Assembly (NCBI RefSeq): GCF_001625215.2
Contig: NC_030384.2
Coordinates: 28,818,527-28,882,526, forward strand
From: Daucus carota subsp. sativus
Lineage: Eukaryota; Streptophyta; Magnoliopsida; Apiales; Apiaceae
Length of the DNA: 64,000 nucleotides
Direction: 5' to 3'
Part shown: piece after piece, positions 22,482-34,399 of the stretch
Layout: each line of letters begins with the position of its first letter
Position numbering within the stretch: position 1 is the stretch's first letter
Notes under the pieces: generated by a model
Told to the model about the DNA's origin: nothing
Database searches by the model: none
What the model saw: only the letters and a program-made list of their open reading frames with translations
Program-made: the position numbers and the translations under genes

Positions 22482-24836
22482 TTAGGAAGCAGCTGGAGAG
22501 GAGGAGGCCTTGGGGTCTTCATCGATTGCCAGGGCATCCGAGGAGATTGCATTCTGGGAGGGAGCCACAACTAAGGCCTCCACCTGGGCTACCACATCAA
22601 GTTCCGGAAGGGATGCCTTCTCAGCCTCCTGTCGGTCCTTAGCCGCAGTTTCTCCCTCAGAAGTACCCCCAAGAACTTCCTTGGCGCTGGCTTCGGCTTT
22701 CCCAGAGCTGGTGGCGTCTTCAACTTTTGCCTCCTCAAGGGCTACCGCAGCGTCGGGCCCCAACTTGGCCCAATCGTTGTCAGGGAAGAAGCGGTAGGCC
22801 GATTTCACGCAATCCTTGACCCCTGCGGCAACTCCGGCCTCGAAAACGGCGGCCTCTCGCTCCTTCCTCATCGCCTTTGCAGCAACGGCAGCCTCCTGCA
22901 GCTCCTTCACCTGGCCCTCCAGCCTCTTCACCATCTTCCCCAGGCCATCTGTCTCCTCCTCCAAGGAACGCCTCACAGCGTCCTCCTTCCTCCTCTCCTC
23001 GCGGACTTTGGCTTCAGCCTCCTTCAGCTCCTGGTTGGCCACCCGCACAAGATCTCTGTCTTTGACAGCGGAAGCCAGGTCTGCCTTAGCCTGCTTCAAA
23101 TCCGCCCTCATCTTCTCGTTGACCCGGGCTGTGTCAGCAACGTGCTCCCCCATCTTCAGATCGAGGAACAGGCTCTTAGCGTTGGCCACCACCTTATCGC
23201 GGGTGGCCTCGGCTATTGAAAGCCTGTCCCACTCCCGGACAGTAGCCTCGGGGATCTGGTCGGAGAGCATCCGCTGAAAGAGCTGAGTCTTTTGAGAAGA
23301 GGAGGAAGCGGGAGAGCTGCGGGCCAGGGCTAACCTGGGCTTCTTGCTTGTACGGCCTTCAGCTGAAGACCCCCCCTCAGCAGTCTTGGAGGGGTCCCGC
23401 TTGCGACCCCCGGAGGAGGTCTTCTTTTGCTCCAGAGAGGGGGAAGGGAGCTGAGAGAGTGGCTTTACAGGGAGAGGGGCCTGAGAATCGGAGGCCTCCC
23501 CGAACAAATCCTCATACTTGGTGGAGCGCTTGATGAATTTGGGAATGTTGGAAGCCATATCTGCAGAAAGAAACAAGGAGAAACAATTAGATAATATGCA
23601 AACACATACGGAAATATGGGGAGATGCAAGCATAGCAGATGGCATAAAAATCATAAAGCATGCAGGAAGGGAATTTATAAAGCAAATATCATGTAAGGTG
23701 CAAGCTAAGAGGAAACCTGGGCTTCCCGTTGCCTCCACATCTGCACCCCCCTCGTCAACGGGGGATGCATCTACCACCGTAGTGGAAAAACCGAGCCTCT
23801 CCAGATTTTCTGGAGTAAGCAGGCTGGAGCCATCACCTAGCCCGGTGGATAGCCCCAACACATGCTTGGCCCTCTCAAGGGACTCTCCCGCCAGAGGAGT
23901 CTGCACTGGCATGTCTACAACAAATACAAGCATAAGGAAACTAAACGGGAACCTTAAAGGGCTGAACTAGACAATGGGTTAAGGAAAAGCTGGCTTACTG
24001 GGGGAGAGATTGAAGTCCTTCCTGTAGACTGGGCAGTCATAGCAGTAAAGGAAGAGCTTCTGCCAGTCCGACATCGACTGGCGGTTACCCTTGATGCCCT
24101 TCTTGTGATGGGTGTTCCAGGCAGTGAGGTAGAAGAACCCTGGGGTCCTGCCAGTAAGTTTCAGCTGGAAGAACCAGCCCAACTCCCAAGCAGACATCCT
24201 CACCCCATGGTGGATGTCATAGAGGATGTAGAGGCAGACCGCCATGCGGTAGGAGTTGGGGGTAAGCTGCATGGGGGAGACCTCATAGAAGTCCAAGACC
24301 TCCAGGATGAAAGGATGGAGGGGGAGAGACAAACCCAGCCTGAAGAACTGGGCGGAAAGCACGGCTTTGGGGTAGCCGGTGCCTGGCTTGAGGGTGTCAA
24401 AGCGGTGACACCTCTCTCCTGGCTTCGGGATCCCCAAGGTGCAGCCAGGGTTGCAGGACTCCAATAAGGACTGCAGCCGAACAGGAGTCATAATGGAGTC
24501 CATATGCTCGCAAGCCAGGACTACAGCTGGAGGCTCGATCACCTCCACGGAAGCCTCAGCCTCCCGTTCAGCCTCCTCGGGGCTCCCCTCGAGGGCTTCA
24601 GCAGCAGGGTCCAGCGGGAGGCCCGAGGTCCCATCAGCCTTACTAGACTCAGAGGTTGTCCAGTTGAGCTCCTTCACCACCAAATTGCGCCTGGAGCGGG
24701 TTCTGGAGCTAACCCCTAAACTGGGCCGGGCAGGTTGAAGGTCCTGGCTAAAGGAGGATCCCGTGTCAACCGCAACAACGGGAGCCTTGCTGGTGGCAGA
24801 CTGAGAAGAGTGTGAGGACATGGATCCTTGAGACAT
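22482..24836 (-). CDS. Antisense spliced gene of element 1 (Transposase_28-like, coiled coil)
   Basis: Coding exons 24836-23999, 23914-23717 and 23560-22482 (704 residues). Donors are CCCA|GTAAGC and CCAG|GTTTCC, acceptors TTGTAG|AC and CTGCAG|AT; both introns are phase 1. Exon 1: Ser-rich start (MSQGSMSSHSS) and, about residues 110-279, a domain like Pfam Transposase_28 ('putative gypsy type transposon': SLPLHPFILEVLDFY, then FFQLKLTG..GFFYLTAW). Exon 3: basic Ser/Lys region, long coiled coil (about 460-610) and AYRFFPDNDWAKLGP near the end. The name Transposase_28 does not imply transposase activity and no catalytic motif is visible. Intron 2 (156 bases) has no stop in frame, so one ORF runs from 23933 to 22482. 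The ATG follows a splice acceptor directly, implying a 5'-UTR intron. Function unknown. Confidence 0.8.
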
Positions 24837-25636
24837 CTACAATAGGAAAGGATGGGTTAACGAAAGGACACAGCAAGATGAGGGGAGGTTGGAAGAAAGA
24901 GAAACAGAAAGGGAGAAGGAGAAGGGGTTTGCGGAAGACTGGGCTGCAAGGGTGGAGCCCTACGAGTGTGAAGGAGGAATGAAGAGGCTTCAGTTGGATC
25001 CCTGAAGTGTGAGAGGATTACATCCCTCACAGGAGGCAGCACAAGCCACGGAGGACGGCTCATCTTCTTCGAGAAGCCCAACAAGGGACCCGGAGCGGGA
25101 AGCCTAATCCTAGCCCTAACCCCAACCGCAACAGTCAACAACCAATAATTACCCTAGGCTACAATCTAAGCAAGTACAACGCAGCAAATCACACAATAAA
25201 ACATCTAAGGCAGATAAAGACACACAAATGGAGTTCGATCGCAAAAGAGGGGTTTCCTCTGAAGGCTGATTGGGAACCTAGGGTTTATGGCCTAAAATCG
25301 TAATTGGGGCTGCGAATCGACAAGGCGTCACAGCAACGCCGAGAGTGGCAGTCAGGTCACGGGATACACATAACATAATCAGGGCCAAATCAAAGCATGT
25401 GGTGTGTGTGCATTCAGAGAACGAGTGCACATATTTAACTATACTGGCATGCAGAGCGTATTGGCGGTTTAATCTACTGAAGTAACCTCAGATGAACAAA
25501 TGTGGGTGTGTGCACGCATACCGAGGTGAGCAATTGAAAAGCAGAGAAGAGACAAACAGGCATGGATCATACAAGCATTTAGCCACAAACATGGATGAAT
25601 GTAATGAAAAGGAAAGCCGGAGGTCAAGAAGCATAC
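24837..25636 (-). other. 5'-UTR intron of the antisense gene, element 1
   Basis: Inferred 800-base intron: donor AAAG|GTATGC (exon end 25637) and acceptor CCTATTGTAG immediately before the ATG at 24836. Element 2 has the same arrangement with a 289-base intron. ORFs inside (24857-25141, 25492-25689) are not supported as genes. Confidence 0.55.
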
Positions 25637-25776
25637 CTTTGGTCGGAAGTAGAAGAAAAGCCGAAGAGAACGCCGGAAAAACGAAGTAGCTCTGCGCCTG
25701 GGATGCTTCGAGTGTGAGAGGTGGGAGAGTGAAGAGTTGGAGAGATATAAAAAAGTAAGGCAAGGCTGTGTGTAGG

Positions 25777-25788
25777 TGTATATATAGC
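25777..25788 (-). promoter_or_regulatory. Antisense promoter (TATA box), element 1
   Basis: On the minus strand the sequence reads GCTATATATACA, about 140 bases upstream of the 5'-UTR donor. With initiation about 30 bases downstream, this gives a 5'-UTR exon near 25750-25637. The comparable site in element 2 is at 49812-49825. Confidence 0.55.
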
Positions 25789-26330
25789 TGTGGGAAGTGG
25801 GGGACAGCTGCGCCAGGTGGCGTGCCGTGACTGGCTTGGCGTGGAGAAGGCTTTGATGACGCAGGGCTTCCCGAGGCCTAGGTGGGTGGCTGAAGAGGTA
25901 GAGGCAGGCTAGGACTCTACAGCTGCACCACCTAATTAGGGATTTTCTGTTGCAATTCAAACCAATTTGAATTCAAATTAAACCCCGAAATCTTTGGGAT
26001 TGGCCTTATCACAAACTGACATGGCACACGCGGGAAACTGGAAGGGTGGAATAAAAATTATGGAAGCTCGGATATATTTGTGGAAAATAATTTTCATTAT
26101 CTTGGGAATAAATATTCAAGGCTTGTGGTGGTTGTACTGAATTAATATAATTGGATTTATAATTATGCGTGGGAATTACGTCGGAATTATTTCTTGTTTC
26201 TTGCACCGGGCTACGCCCACGTAAGCTTAGGAATAATTTACGATTAATCTCTGACATAATTTAAGGGCTTGCAGCTGGATGATTGAGGGTTACCGTTCTT
26301 AGGTTCCTCTCGTATTCAATACTTCAAGGA
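25789..26330. other. Spacer before the 3' LTR of element 1
   Basis: Non-coding DNA between the antisense promoter and the polypurine tract. AT-rich in its second half. No gene is supported; the ORFs 25469-25960 and 26009-26257 (minus) have no recognisable content. Confidence 0.5.
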
Positions 26331-26343
26331 ACCGGGGGGTAGT
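26331..26343 (+). other. Polypurine tract of element 1
   Basis: ACCGGGGGGTAGT directly precedes the 3' LTR. The same GGGGGGTAGT precedes the 3' LTR of element 2. It primes plus-strand synthesis. Confidence 0.85.
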
Positions 26344-27286
26344 TGTTGTGCCATAAAATCTCCCTGGGCTTATTTTATAGCCCATCATATTATTTGGGCT
26401 TCACTTGGGCTTATTGGAATCATTTGATTAAGGATAATGGGCTTCGCCATAGCTGGGTGAATCATTGAATGCGCACAAGAAGGTACATGGACTTACACTG
26501 GAAGCATAACGAAGGCTGCCATCAGAATGGGGTTGCACCTGAAGGCGCTTTAGGGGTTACCGCTGCTAGGGGTTACCGCTGAGTGCATCTTGGCTTGCAG
26601 TTATGGGGCTGCAGCTAGGGGATGCCGCTGGCAGGGCTTCCGCCGCTTGGGCAGAATGGCAGGCAGACTCCAAGCAGGACTCTTCTTCCTTGTTTCTAGG
26701 AGGACGAATTGGAGATGAATTGGAAGTATATCAGCTGTTATTTATCTACGAATTAAGGGATAAATACAGTTATTATGGAGATAATTACAATCAAGGGGAG
26801 ATAATTCACATATATTCGGATATATACCAAAGATGAAGGCTTCAAGTGACCTACTTAGAGTGGGATACCGCTGGATAACTACTGAAAGAAGGCTGTTTTA
26901 TCCTAAACTAGAGGGGATAAGAGCTTATCTCTTCAGAGTCCTAAATCGAGAACTACATGGGCTTGATCCCTATAAATATAGGGTATGTAGGCACCTTGCA
27001 AAGGGACGAGGATCATTATTCACGAGTTCTACACTCTAAAGAGAGGCACGTGTAACCTTTGTGACAGATATTTCCGGGCAATTGCAGGACGGAATTCCAT
27101 AATTCCGGCCTCGTTGTTTGGTTCTTTGCAAGCTCAGCCCTTAAACACACTTGTTTCTCACTAATTCTGTTAGTTTATGTTAACGGTAGCCCCTAAGAGC
27201 TAGCCGTGATTTTCGTAGTTGTAATAGATATCCCTATAATTGTGCTATACGGTTCTGGGGGTGTTGTATCAATTCCTCTCACAACA
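26344..27286 (+). repeat. 3' LTR of element 1
   Basis: 943 bp, matching 13772-14714 with one mismatch noticed (27090 C versus 14518 T). It ends CACAACA followed by the target-site duplicate TTAGT (27287-27291). Confidence 0.95.
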
Positions 27287-27291
27287 TTAGT

Positions 27292-28150
27292 AAAAATAAT
27301 GTATTTTGTGAAGGAAAATATTTGTATTTAATTAACTTATATATGTTCAATTTTTGGAATGACTTTTAGAAATAAAATAATATTTTTCGTGTTATTTTTT
27401 TTTACAGCGAAGCATAAATAAAATTAATAAAAAAAACATTTTTCTTTATTTTTCTTTTGTTTGCTTTCTAATTAAAAAATTGGAGCACCCGTTTAGCTTG
27501 CATCTTTCTTTTATAATTTTCGGGCAGTTGGGAGCCTATTTGCTTCTTTAAGAATTTGTAGTCAAGTGGAAGGATAGATTCCAATTTTTTTAAATGACTT
27601 ATATACCCTTTACTCTTTCAAACCCATTCATTTATTTCTAAAATGATGTTACACAATATAACATATTATTTTATAGTACATTTCTTTCATTTAGTTATGT
27701 CCAATTGAATTTATAGTTAATTAAACGTATTATAACATGCATTTAAAACACAAACTAGTAAATGTGTGTGACATATTTTGTTGAAAAGGACATATGCATA
27801 ATTTTAATACAATTTTAAGGTGCTCCAACTCCATAAATTGGACCTGCTAAACAAGTTTAACCCAAATCCTAAATATAAAAGACAAGACAAGAGGCTCGGG
27901 GCAATCTCAAGGTTAATTCACAAATTTCAAACACAAGGGTATTATGGTAATTTGGAAAGAACCAAGTTGGAAGTATTTTATGAAGCTCACATGAATTCTC
28001 ATAGAACCCATCATCTTCATCTTCAAAGCTTTGAAGAGATCCAAAACCCAACCAACCCTCCTTGTCTCCTCCTCCACCATCTCTTTCTTTTCCCATATAC
28101 AAAGCATAATACACACCTCCCTCTTGTCCACCATCCTTAAACTATTACAC
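27292..28150. other. AT-rich spacer upstream of PYL
   Basis: AT-rich DNA continuing the interrupted target site, then the upstream region of the PYL gene. No gene is supported. The ORF at 27820-28140 overlaps the PYL promoter and has no recognisable content. Confidence 0.4.
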
Positions 28151-28156
28151 ACTCAC

Positions 28157-28165
28157 AATATATAT
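28157..28165 (+). promoter_or_regulatory. Possible TATA box of PYL gene
   Basis: AATATATAT within 'ctcacaatatatattcac', about 100 bases upstream of the ATG, followed by a CT-rich leader typical of plant 5' UTRs. Confidence 0.35.
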
Positions 28166-28264
28166 TCACTCTTACTCTTACATCTCTTACAAAACCTAAA
28201 TTTCATTACACAAACACTTGATCAAACTCACCTCTCAAAAAACACAAACACAAAACAAAACAAA

Positions 28265-28879
28265 ATGCATCCCAACACACAAAGATCCTCGTCCATAGTG
28301 CTTCAAAGAATCAACCCTAATCCCTCGGCAGTCAAACAAAGTCAACGCCGCAACCCTCTGCCATGCACCACCCAAGTCCCCGACTCGGTGGCCATGTACC
28401 ATACTCACCAAGTGGGCCCCCACCAGTGCTGCTCCGCCGTGATCCAGCAAATCTCCGCCCCCGTGTCCTCCGTCTGGTCCGTCGTGCGCCGCTTCGACAA
28501 CCCTCAGGCCTACAAGCACTTCGTCAAGAGCTGCCACCTCCTCGTCGGCGACGGAAAAGTGGGGACCCTAAGGCAAGTCCACGTCATCTCCGGCCTCCCG
28601 GCGGCCAGCAGCACCGAGAGGCTCGAGATCCTCGACGAAGAACAACACGTCATTAGCTTCAGCGTCGTTGGCGGCGATCACAGGCTGGCGAACTATAAAT
28701 CGGTGACGACGTTGCATCAAGCGCCGTCGGGGAACGGCACGGTGGTTGTGGAGTCCTACGTCGTTGATATTCCGCCGGGGAATACGAAAGAAGAGACGTG
28801 TGTGTTTGTTGACACGATAGTCAAGTGTAATCTGCAGTCGCTGACTCAGATCTCGGATAAATTATCGAGACGAAATTAG
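28265..28879 (+). CDS. PYL: PYR/PYL/RCAR abscisic acid receptor, PYL4-6 type
   Basis: Intronless ORF of 204 residues from MHPNTQRSS to DKLSRRN. It is a START/Bet v 1-fold soluble receptor that binds abscisic acid and then inhibits clade A PP2C phosphatases. Visible hallmarks: SVWSVVRRFDNPQAYKHFVK with the ligand-contacting lysine (about residue 86), gate loop SGLPAASSTERLE (about 108-120), latch GGDHRL (about 138-143), ESYVVDIPPGNTKEETC and the C-terminal helix CNLQSL. Length, lack of introns, and the long N-terminal extension with CCSAV fit the PYL4/5/6 branch. The upstream in-frame ATG at 28031 would add 78 low-complexity residues from the leader and is rejected; 28265 follows an A-rich leader. 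No damage is visible. Confidence 0.93.
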   Translation: MHPNTQRSSSIVLQRINPNPSAVKQSQRRNPLPCTTQVPDSVAMYHTHQVGPHQCCSAVIQQISAPVSSVWSVVRRFDNPQAYKHFVKSCHLLVGDGKVGTLRQVHVISGLPAASSTERLEILDEEQHVISFSVVGGDHRLANYKSVTTLHQAPSGNGTVVVESYVVDIPPGNTKEETCVFVDTIVKCNLQSLTQISDKLSRRN

Positions 28880-29377
28880 GGAGTTTGTGTAAAGATTTTA
28901 TGTACAAATTCGCGCACACATGTGTGTATGTGTGTTTGGATATATGTAATTTCTTATGAGGATTGAGGTGCACAATGTCATGTTCTCGAATTGTTCATTG
29001 TGATGTAACAATTGCGTGTGATTGTATAGATGATGATCTTTTTTGTTTAATTTCGAATGATTCGATTTAGCTTCTTCGTGTTTCGTATCTTGGATTGATC
29101 CAACAGAGTTGCTTGTAGATTAGTATGGGATTTATGTGCGTAGAGTAAAAGATGAGTTCGCATGAAATTGTATGTTCTTTACTTTCTTTGGTGGCAATGG
29201 CATGCTGTGGTCGTATATAAAATCATCAGTTTACTTCACGAATCGTAAACAGCCGAATTGTTTTAGTACATTCACCGATTCTCTGAAATTTTGAATACGC
29301 TACATATCTAATTTGGAATGGAGCGAGATTGATCGGGGCGAATTAAAACTTATGTTTCAGTTTGATTGCATCAGGAC

Positions 29378-29640
29378 AGATATGTGTGCTTTAGAGTGGC
29401 ACTTTTGAAGCCTGATCAATTCTGAAAGAACTGTATAAATTCATATGTGCGCTTTATAGTGGAGCTTTCGAAACCTGATCGGTGTTCAAAGAATTGTATA
29501 AGGATAGTAGTTTACTAACATAATCGATACTTCACAATTCATATGTGCGCTTTAGAGTGGAGTTTTCAAAACTTGATCGGCTCCCGAAGAATCATAGAAA
29601 AGGATAATAATTTACTATCATAATCGATACTTTACAACTC
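29378..29640. repeat. Imperfect ~98-bp tandem repeat
   Basis: Units beginning attcatatgtgcgcttta start at 29439 and 29537, and a shorter relative starts near 29378. Each contains 'gtgg(a/c)(g/c)ttt..(a/g)aa.c.tgatc'. The two full units also share 'tttacta.cataatcgatact'. Confidence 0.65.
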
Positions 29641-29826
29641 ATATATGCATTTTTAAGGTTAAAATAATCTTGAGCAGTTGTAACACTGCAGTATATTGTG
29701 GTAATATCGAAATCAAGTAATGATTAATGAACGGAGTATGAGATCCATGAAGGTTGTGTGGACATTTTGGTAAGTATCCAAATTGGGGCCGAAAGGTGAG
29801 GATAGTACTCGGCATTGACAGTTTAT

Positions 29827-30035
29827 GGGGTCGTTTGGGCAAAGCTTAAAAGAAGTAACTTTTTGCTTAAACTAGAGAAGTGGAGCAGAAGTGAGAAGTA
29901 AATAAGTTAATAAAGTCTTTGGAAAAGAAGCAGAAGCTGTGAGAGAGAAGCTAGTATTCTCAGCTTCTTAAAAGTGCTTCTACTTCTTTACACAAACGGG
30001 TCAAGAGAAGCTGCTTCTCTTAAACAAACAGGGCC
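29827..30035 (+). repeat. MITE, family A copy 1
   Basis: Ends GGGGTCGTTTGGGC and, inverted, GGCCCTGTTTGTTTAAG, with AGAAG-rich inner parts. The reverse complement of 54569-54762 matches it along its length (taagttaataaagt.tttgga, tttacacaaacgg), so the two are copies of one family. Confidence 0.65.
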
Positions 30036-31227
30036 TGTAACTTTAATGACAACTTGCACGAATCAAAAGGACAGTGGTTTTAGTATTTATAGCATTTGGT
30101 AGTACTATGAGCTCGATCAGTTTATTGCCATCTTCACGTGGATTCTCGCAACTTGGAAATGTCCTCCCCCTAACTTCAATTTGTCATATACAACTTCAAC
30201 TTGTCACCATCATATATATTTTTACAATAACTTTTACTCGTATTTTTTAACTATCAAGTGCAACATTACTGTAAAGTGAAATGAAGTGACACATTTAGAT
30301 TGATATAATATATCTCCACAGGGATATAATATATCTCCAACATTTAGATTGATAACAGATAATTGTTTCGATATATAAATAAATGATATTAAGACGTCAT
30401 GAGAATCAGAATCCAAAAATATTTGCACTCGATATGTCAAAATGAGTGGTTCTCATGTATTCTCATAAAAATTTATTAACATCTTTGATTTTATCGAGTA
30501 TCATAAAATATAAGATAATAAATATACAATGATGCGCTGAACAACAATTATATGGTGTGTATATATGAATGATCATATGGGTATATAATATATTAGGGTT
30601 ATATGTCAGTATATGTCCAACGGAGGAAAACACTGAATATAAAAAATTTCAATTTTATGCTAGACGAAAATGTAGCACTCTTGCATATACACGAAAATTT
30701 GAAGTTCAATTGTTAAACATCTTTTTCAGTTGAATGTATGCTACTAACATAATTGAACTCGTAAAATTTAATTATATATACATGTGTAATGTGAGTAATA
30801 AATAAGGGTGATGCATGAGAGGAATCAACAGCTACATCTTTTCATTGCAACTTGACAATCTTTTTTATCACCAACTGGCTAGCTGTTGCAGCTGTTTGTT
30901 GATAATTACCAATACTACGAGTCTTTAATTGGCAACTTGCGATGCAACTTGCTTGGTCTCTTGCATATACATATACATAGACAGATAGATACGAACATAC
31001 CACTATATTTATATGCTCTTGCTGCTCTGTAATATGCATAGTGTACATATTTAATATAGCAACGTACACATCCATTGTACGTATAAAGTTCTATTATAAA
31101 AGAAGTTAAGTGGGCAAAAAATGCAAGTTGAAGCAGAGCCTCCTGCTGCTTTCTTGTTTTTCTTCTTCTGATAAGATTGGCCAACTACACGCGACCATTC
31201 TGAAATTATTTCTGACTGAGTTATCTT

Positions 31228-31498
31228 GGGTGTTTGGCAAAGGAACTTCTAGGTTTTTTTGAGATAGAAGTCCATAATATTTTGCTAATTTTGAGAAGCA
31301 TTTATATTGAAGCTTAAAATCTAAAAAAAAACCAGGAAATCTAGTTTATTTTGGAGTTTTAGCTTCTTCTAACACTTATAATCAATTTATATCCAAACAC
31401 TTTTAATAACTTATAAGTCCAAACCAACTTTTCACTTTTAATCTGTTTCTTTATTTTAAGTAATAAATCACTTATTTTAAAACCAGTCAAACAGCCCC
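31228..31498. repeat. MITE-like element
   Basis: Starts GGGTGTTTGGCAAAGG and ends, inverted, GGGGCTGTTTGACTGG; the middle is AT-rich with no ORF. No clear target-site duplication. Confidence 0.45.
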
Positions 31499-34399
31499 AT
31501 CTTTTACTGCCAGGTTTTATGATTGATTATAAAAATATTTCAGATTGATTGGGACGAATATAATCCGTTTTGCTTGTTAAAAACAATTAATTTTCTTTCA
31601 GTAACTTTTTATTCGGATAAAATTTTCATTCAGTGTATTCATCAACAAAGTTAATGACTCAATATTTTTTATTGAGATTTATCAAAGAAAACCCTTAGTC
31701 AAGATGCATGAAAATTGAAAAGTGTATGCTTGCCAGCTTGTTAGATTAGCATTAATTATGCAGATTAGTTTTCGTCCTAATCTGATCATCAACTGCATAA
31801 CTTGGAAAGAACTGCAAATCACACTGAAAACAACTGGCAAATTAAAATTTTTGAAGAGATGACGCCACACTTTCTTAACTTGCTTTTTTAAAATTCAGCC
31901 TGACTTCTGGTTTGAAGGTCTCAGACTCACAGGTCCTGCATGCACTTATTAACCAGCCCGAATAAGCTTTTCTGCAAGGTTCTGTCAGTAGTAAAAATCT
32001 GACATAAAACTCAAACAACTTGATCTTGTACAGTTGTACATACAATAATTTAAAATAGTTACTGACATATTTAAGAGCATGTCCCATAAATAAATCTAGC
32101 TGTGACAATCTTTTGTGTCGACGGGGGCTGATTTTGAGTAAGTTAAAATCATTTAAAATTGAAAATATAAAATTGCACGCAAAAAGACATGTCAATTAAG
32201 GTGAGATCTAATTAACACTATTTACGTGAATATGGAACTCATTCCAATCAAAATTTAACGCATGTCATTAGTACCGAATTTTGCGCATGACTGCATTTTT
32301 CTTTAAATATGTCATTTTTTTAATTATTAATTTAACTAACTTTTAAGCTTCCCACACTTTGGGATATACTATTTTCCCATTTCTTATTAGGGATAACAGA
32401 ATTATCTCAATCGACGAATATCCGACTGAAACGAGCCGAATGATTTTTAGCGAACTCGATTTTTATGGGTTGTTTACGGGCTTGATTTTTATTTTTAAAA
32501 ACTGATTGAATTTATTACAGATTTAACTTTTAGTCCAATTAACCGAACCAAAACCGATTTGAATCTAATCAAACTAAAACTCGACCGAATTCGATATTAT
32601 AAATTTATATACTATGATAATTATACATATAATATTTATATTAACCGACTTTATCCAAAGATGACAAGTCACATATAACAAATCAATGAAATGCATATAT
32701 TTTCAATTAGTATTACAAAGTTTTTATTTTATATTAGACTAAATCAAAATTCTATATTTCAAAAGATTTTTTTAATTAAATTCTATAATTTACATGTAAT
32801 TTGTAAATAAAACAAAAAAAATGATAGTTTGAAATTATTAATCTTTTTCAAAATACAAACTATTAATCTTTTTATTGTAAAATAAGAAGTAATCTAATGT
32901 TAAATAACATTTCTAAAAAGAAAAGGCATCATCAAAATTTTGTTTAGTCAAATAAATAACACAAAATACATACAATTTTATATTGATTACTTTATTTTCC
33001 TGTGCATAAAAATAAAATCAACATTTTCTTTTTAATAAGATAAGTTAGTAAAACATTTTTGAAAAATTGAATTAATAATACTTACCTAATACTTTAAAAA
33101 AATTATATCAAACACTAGCACTACTAACGTTGTTTTTTGTATTTTTTTATATAATTTTTGATTTTCGGTTCAAATTAGTGTGTAGACGGTTTGGTTGGGC
33201 GGGTTGACGAAATTTATCGACCCAACCCAATTGAATCAAATTTTCAAAATTTCAACCCAACCCGAACCATATATATTTGTAACCCAAACCAATTTGTAGT
33301 TATTCAGTTTGGATCCGTTTGGTTGGGTTATTAAATTTTTGAATTGGATCGGACCAAATATGGTCGGATTGGATCTGGTTGGTCAGTTTTACCGACCCAT
33401 GTACACCCCTAGTTAAAACCGGCCAGAACAAAGTTCTATGATTCAAGTTTGGTTACTAAACTTCAGGTTTCAATTCGGTTCGAATCGGATTTGATTTTAA
33501 AAAGCATTATTCAGTTCGGGTTTCATTTTTATTAAAACCGAATGATACTAACTAATTTTCTTTTGACATTTTAGCTTAATTTATATTTTGTTCTAAATAT
33601 AACACTTTTGTTCCAACATACACCATATTGAATATCATTTTTTCACGATAGAAGTTAGAACAGCATGAAGACCGGCCATGCCACCGCTCCCCCTTAGATT
33701 TGTTTTAATAATTTAAACTTATATATATTTTATAAATAAGTATACGTTCTAATATTTTTCAAGATAAATCAGAGTCTAACCCGGATGTCGGGACAACAGA
33801 TGATAAACTCATAATTTGGGTCATCCGATCATGCTCACTCATTTTAGATCTCAACTAATTGAGAAAACGCGCTTCGCAACGGTTTTTTAAAAATGTCTTT
33901 AAAATATATTAACAATTAAAAGAGAATATTTATAAAATAAAATTAAATTGTATCTTGTAAACGTTTCAATTTTTGCTAATATTAAGATTAAAAATTGAAA
34001 AATTGGATTATAACTCATGATTAAAAAATATTGAAATATATTTCTCCATAATTTTAAATCTTGTAGATTTTTTTCGATTTCATAATAAAAGGTAATTTAT
34101 ATTTTTTATATTTATAATTCAAAAATTCCATAAAATTAGAAAACAGAACGGAGCTATAAGAGAGTCGCCAACTAAACAGTCATCGTTTCTCCTTATGTAA
34201 GTATTTTGATTTTGTAACGAAACTCGTTTTTATTGATTAAATTAGAGTATTTTTAACCATGAAAAACGCTTAGCTAAAAAGTGAATTGACATGTCAAAAA
34301 TTAAAAATATGAATAATCTTATGAAAATGTCACACTCGAATCATACTCGACTCTTGTATATAATTCTAGCCATGTTTTTATGAATGACTATATATATCG

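Larger units (their letters stand above)
13772..27286 (+). mobile_element. Element 1: complete Tat-lineage Ty3/gypsy retrotransposon
   Basis: 13,515 bp bounded by the 5-bp target-site duplication TTAGT (13767-13771 and 27287-27291). The two 943-bp LTRs start TGTTGTG and end CACAACA. Order: LTR, PBS, gag-pol ORF (14761-20922), 50-bp tandem array, antisense gene (22482 to about 25750), polypurine tract, LTR. A second RNase H between RT/RNase H and integrase, the DNGSS protease site, lack of a chromodomain and extra DNA with an antisense gene place it in the plant Tat lineage (Retand-like). All sense genes are open. One LTR mismatch was found by eye (14518 T, 27090 C), so the insertion is young. 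It may still be able to move, but that is inference. Confidence 0.95.
28880..34399. other. Long AT-rich intergenic region
   Basis: 3' UTR of PYL, then repeats and unrecognised AT-rich DNA. Within it: a ~98-bp tandem repeat (29378-29640), a MITE (29827-30035), another MITE-like element (31228-31498), and, from about 33180 to 33411, a stretch rich in GGTTGGG/CCCAACCC ending in ACACCCCTA that resembles the subterminal part and end of the hAT element at 59586-60853. No ORF here has recognisable content. Confidence 0.4.

Noticed and set aside
22816..23277. 153-residue plus-strand Ser/Ala-rich ORF, and others opposite the antisense genes (22510-22797, 24105-24467)
   Set aside because: Reverse-strand shadows of the coiled-coil and Transposase_28 exons, caused by their GC-rich codon use.
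28031..28264. N-terminal extension of the PYL ORF
   Set aside because: 78 low-complexity residues read from the CT- and A-rich leader; the family starts near the ATG at 28265.
33180..33411. Second complete hAT element
   Set aside because: One end (ACACCCCTA) and GGTTGGG repeats resemble the element at 59586, but no matching left terminus or 8-bp duplication was found.
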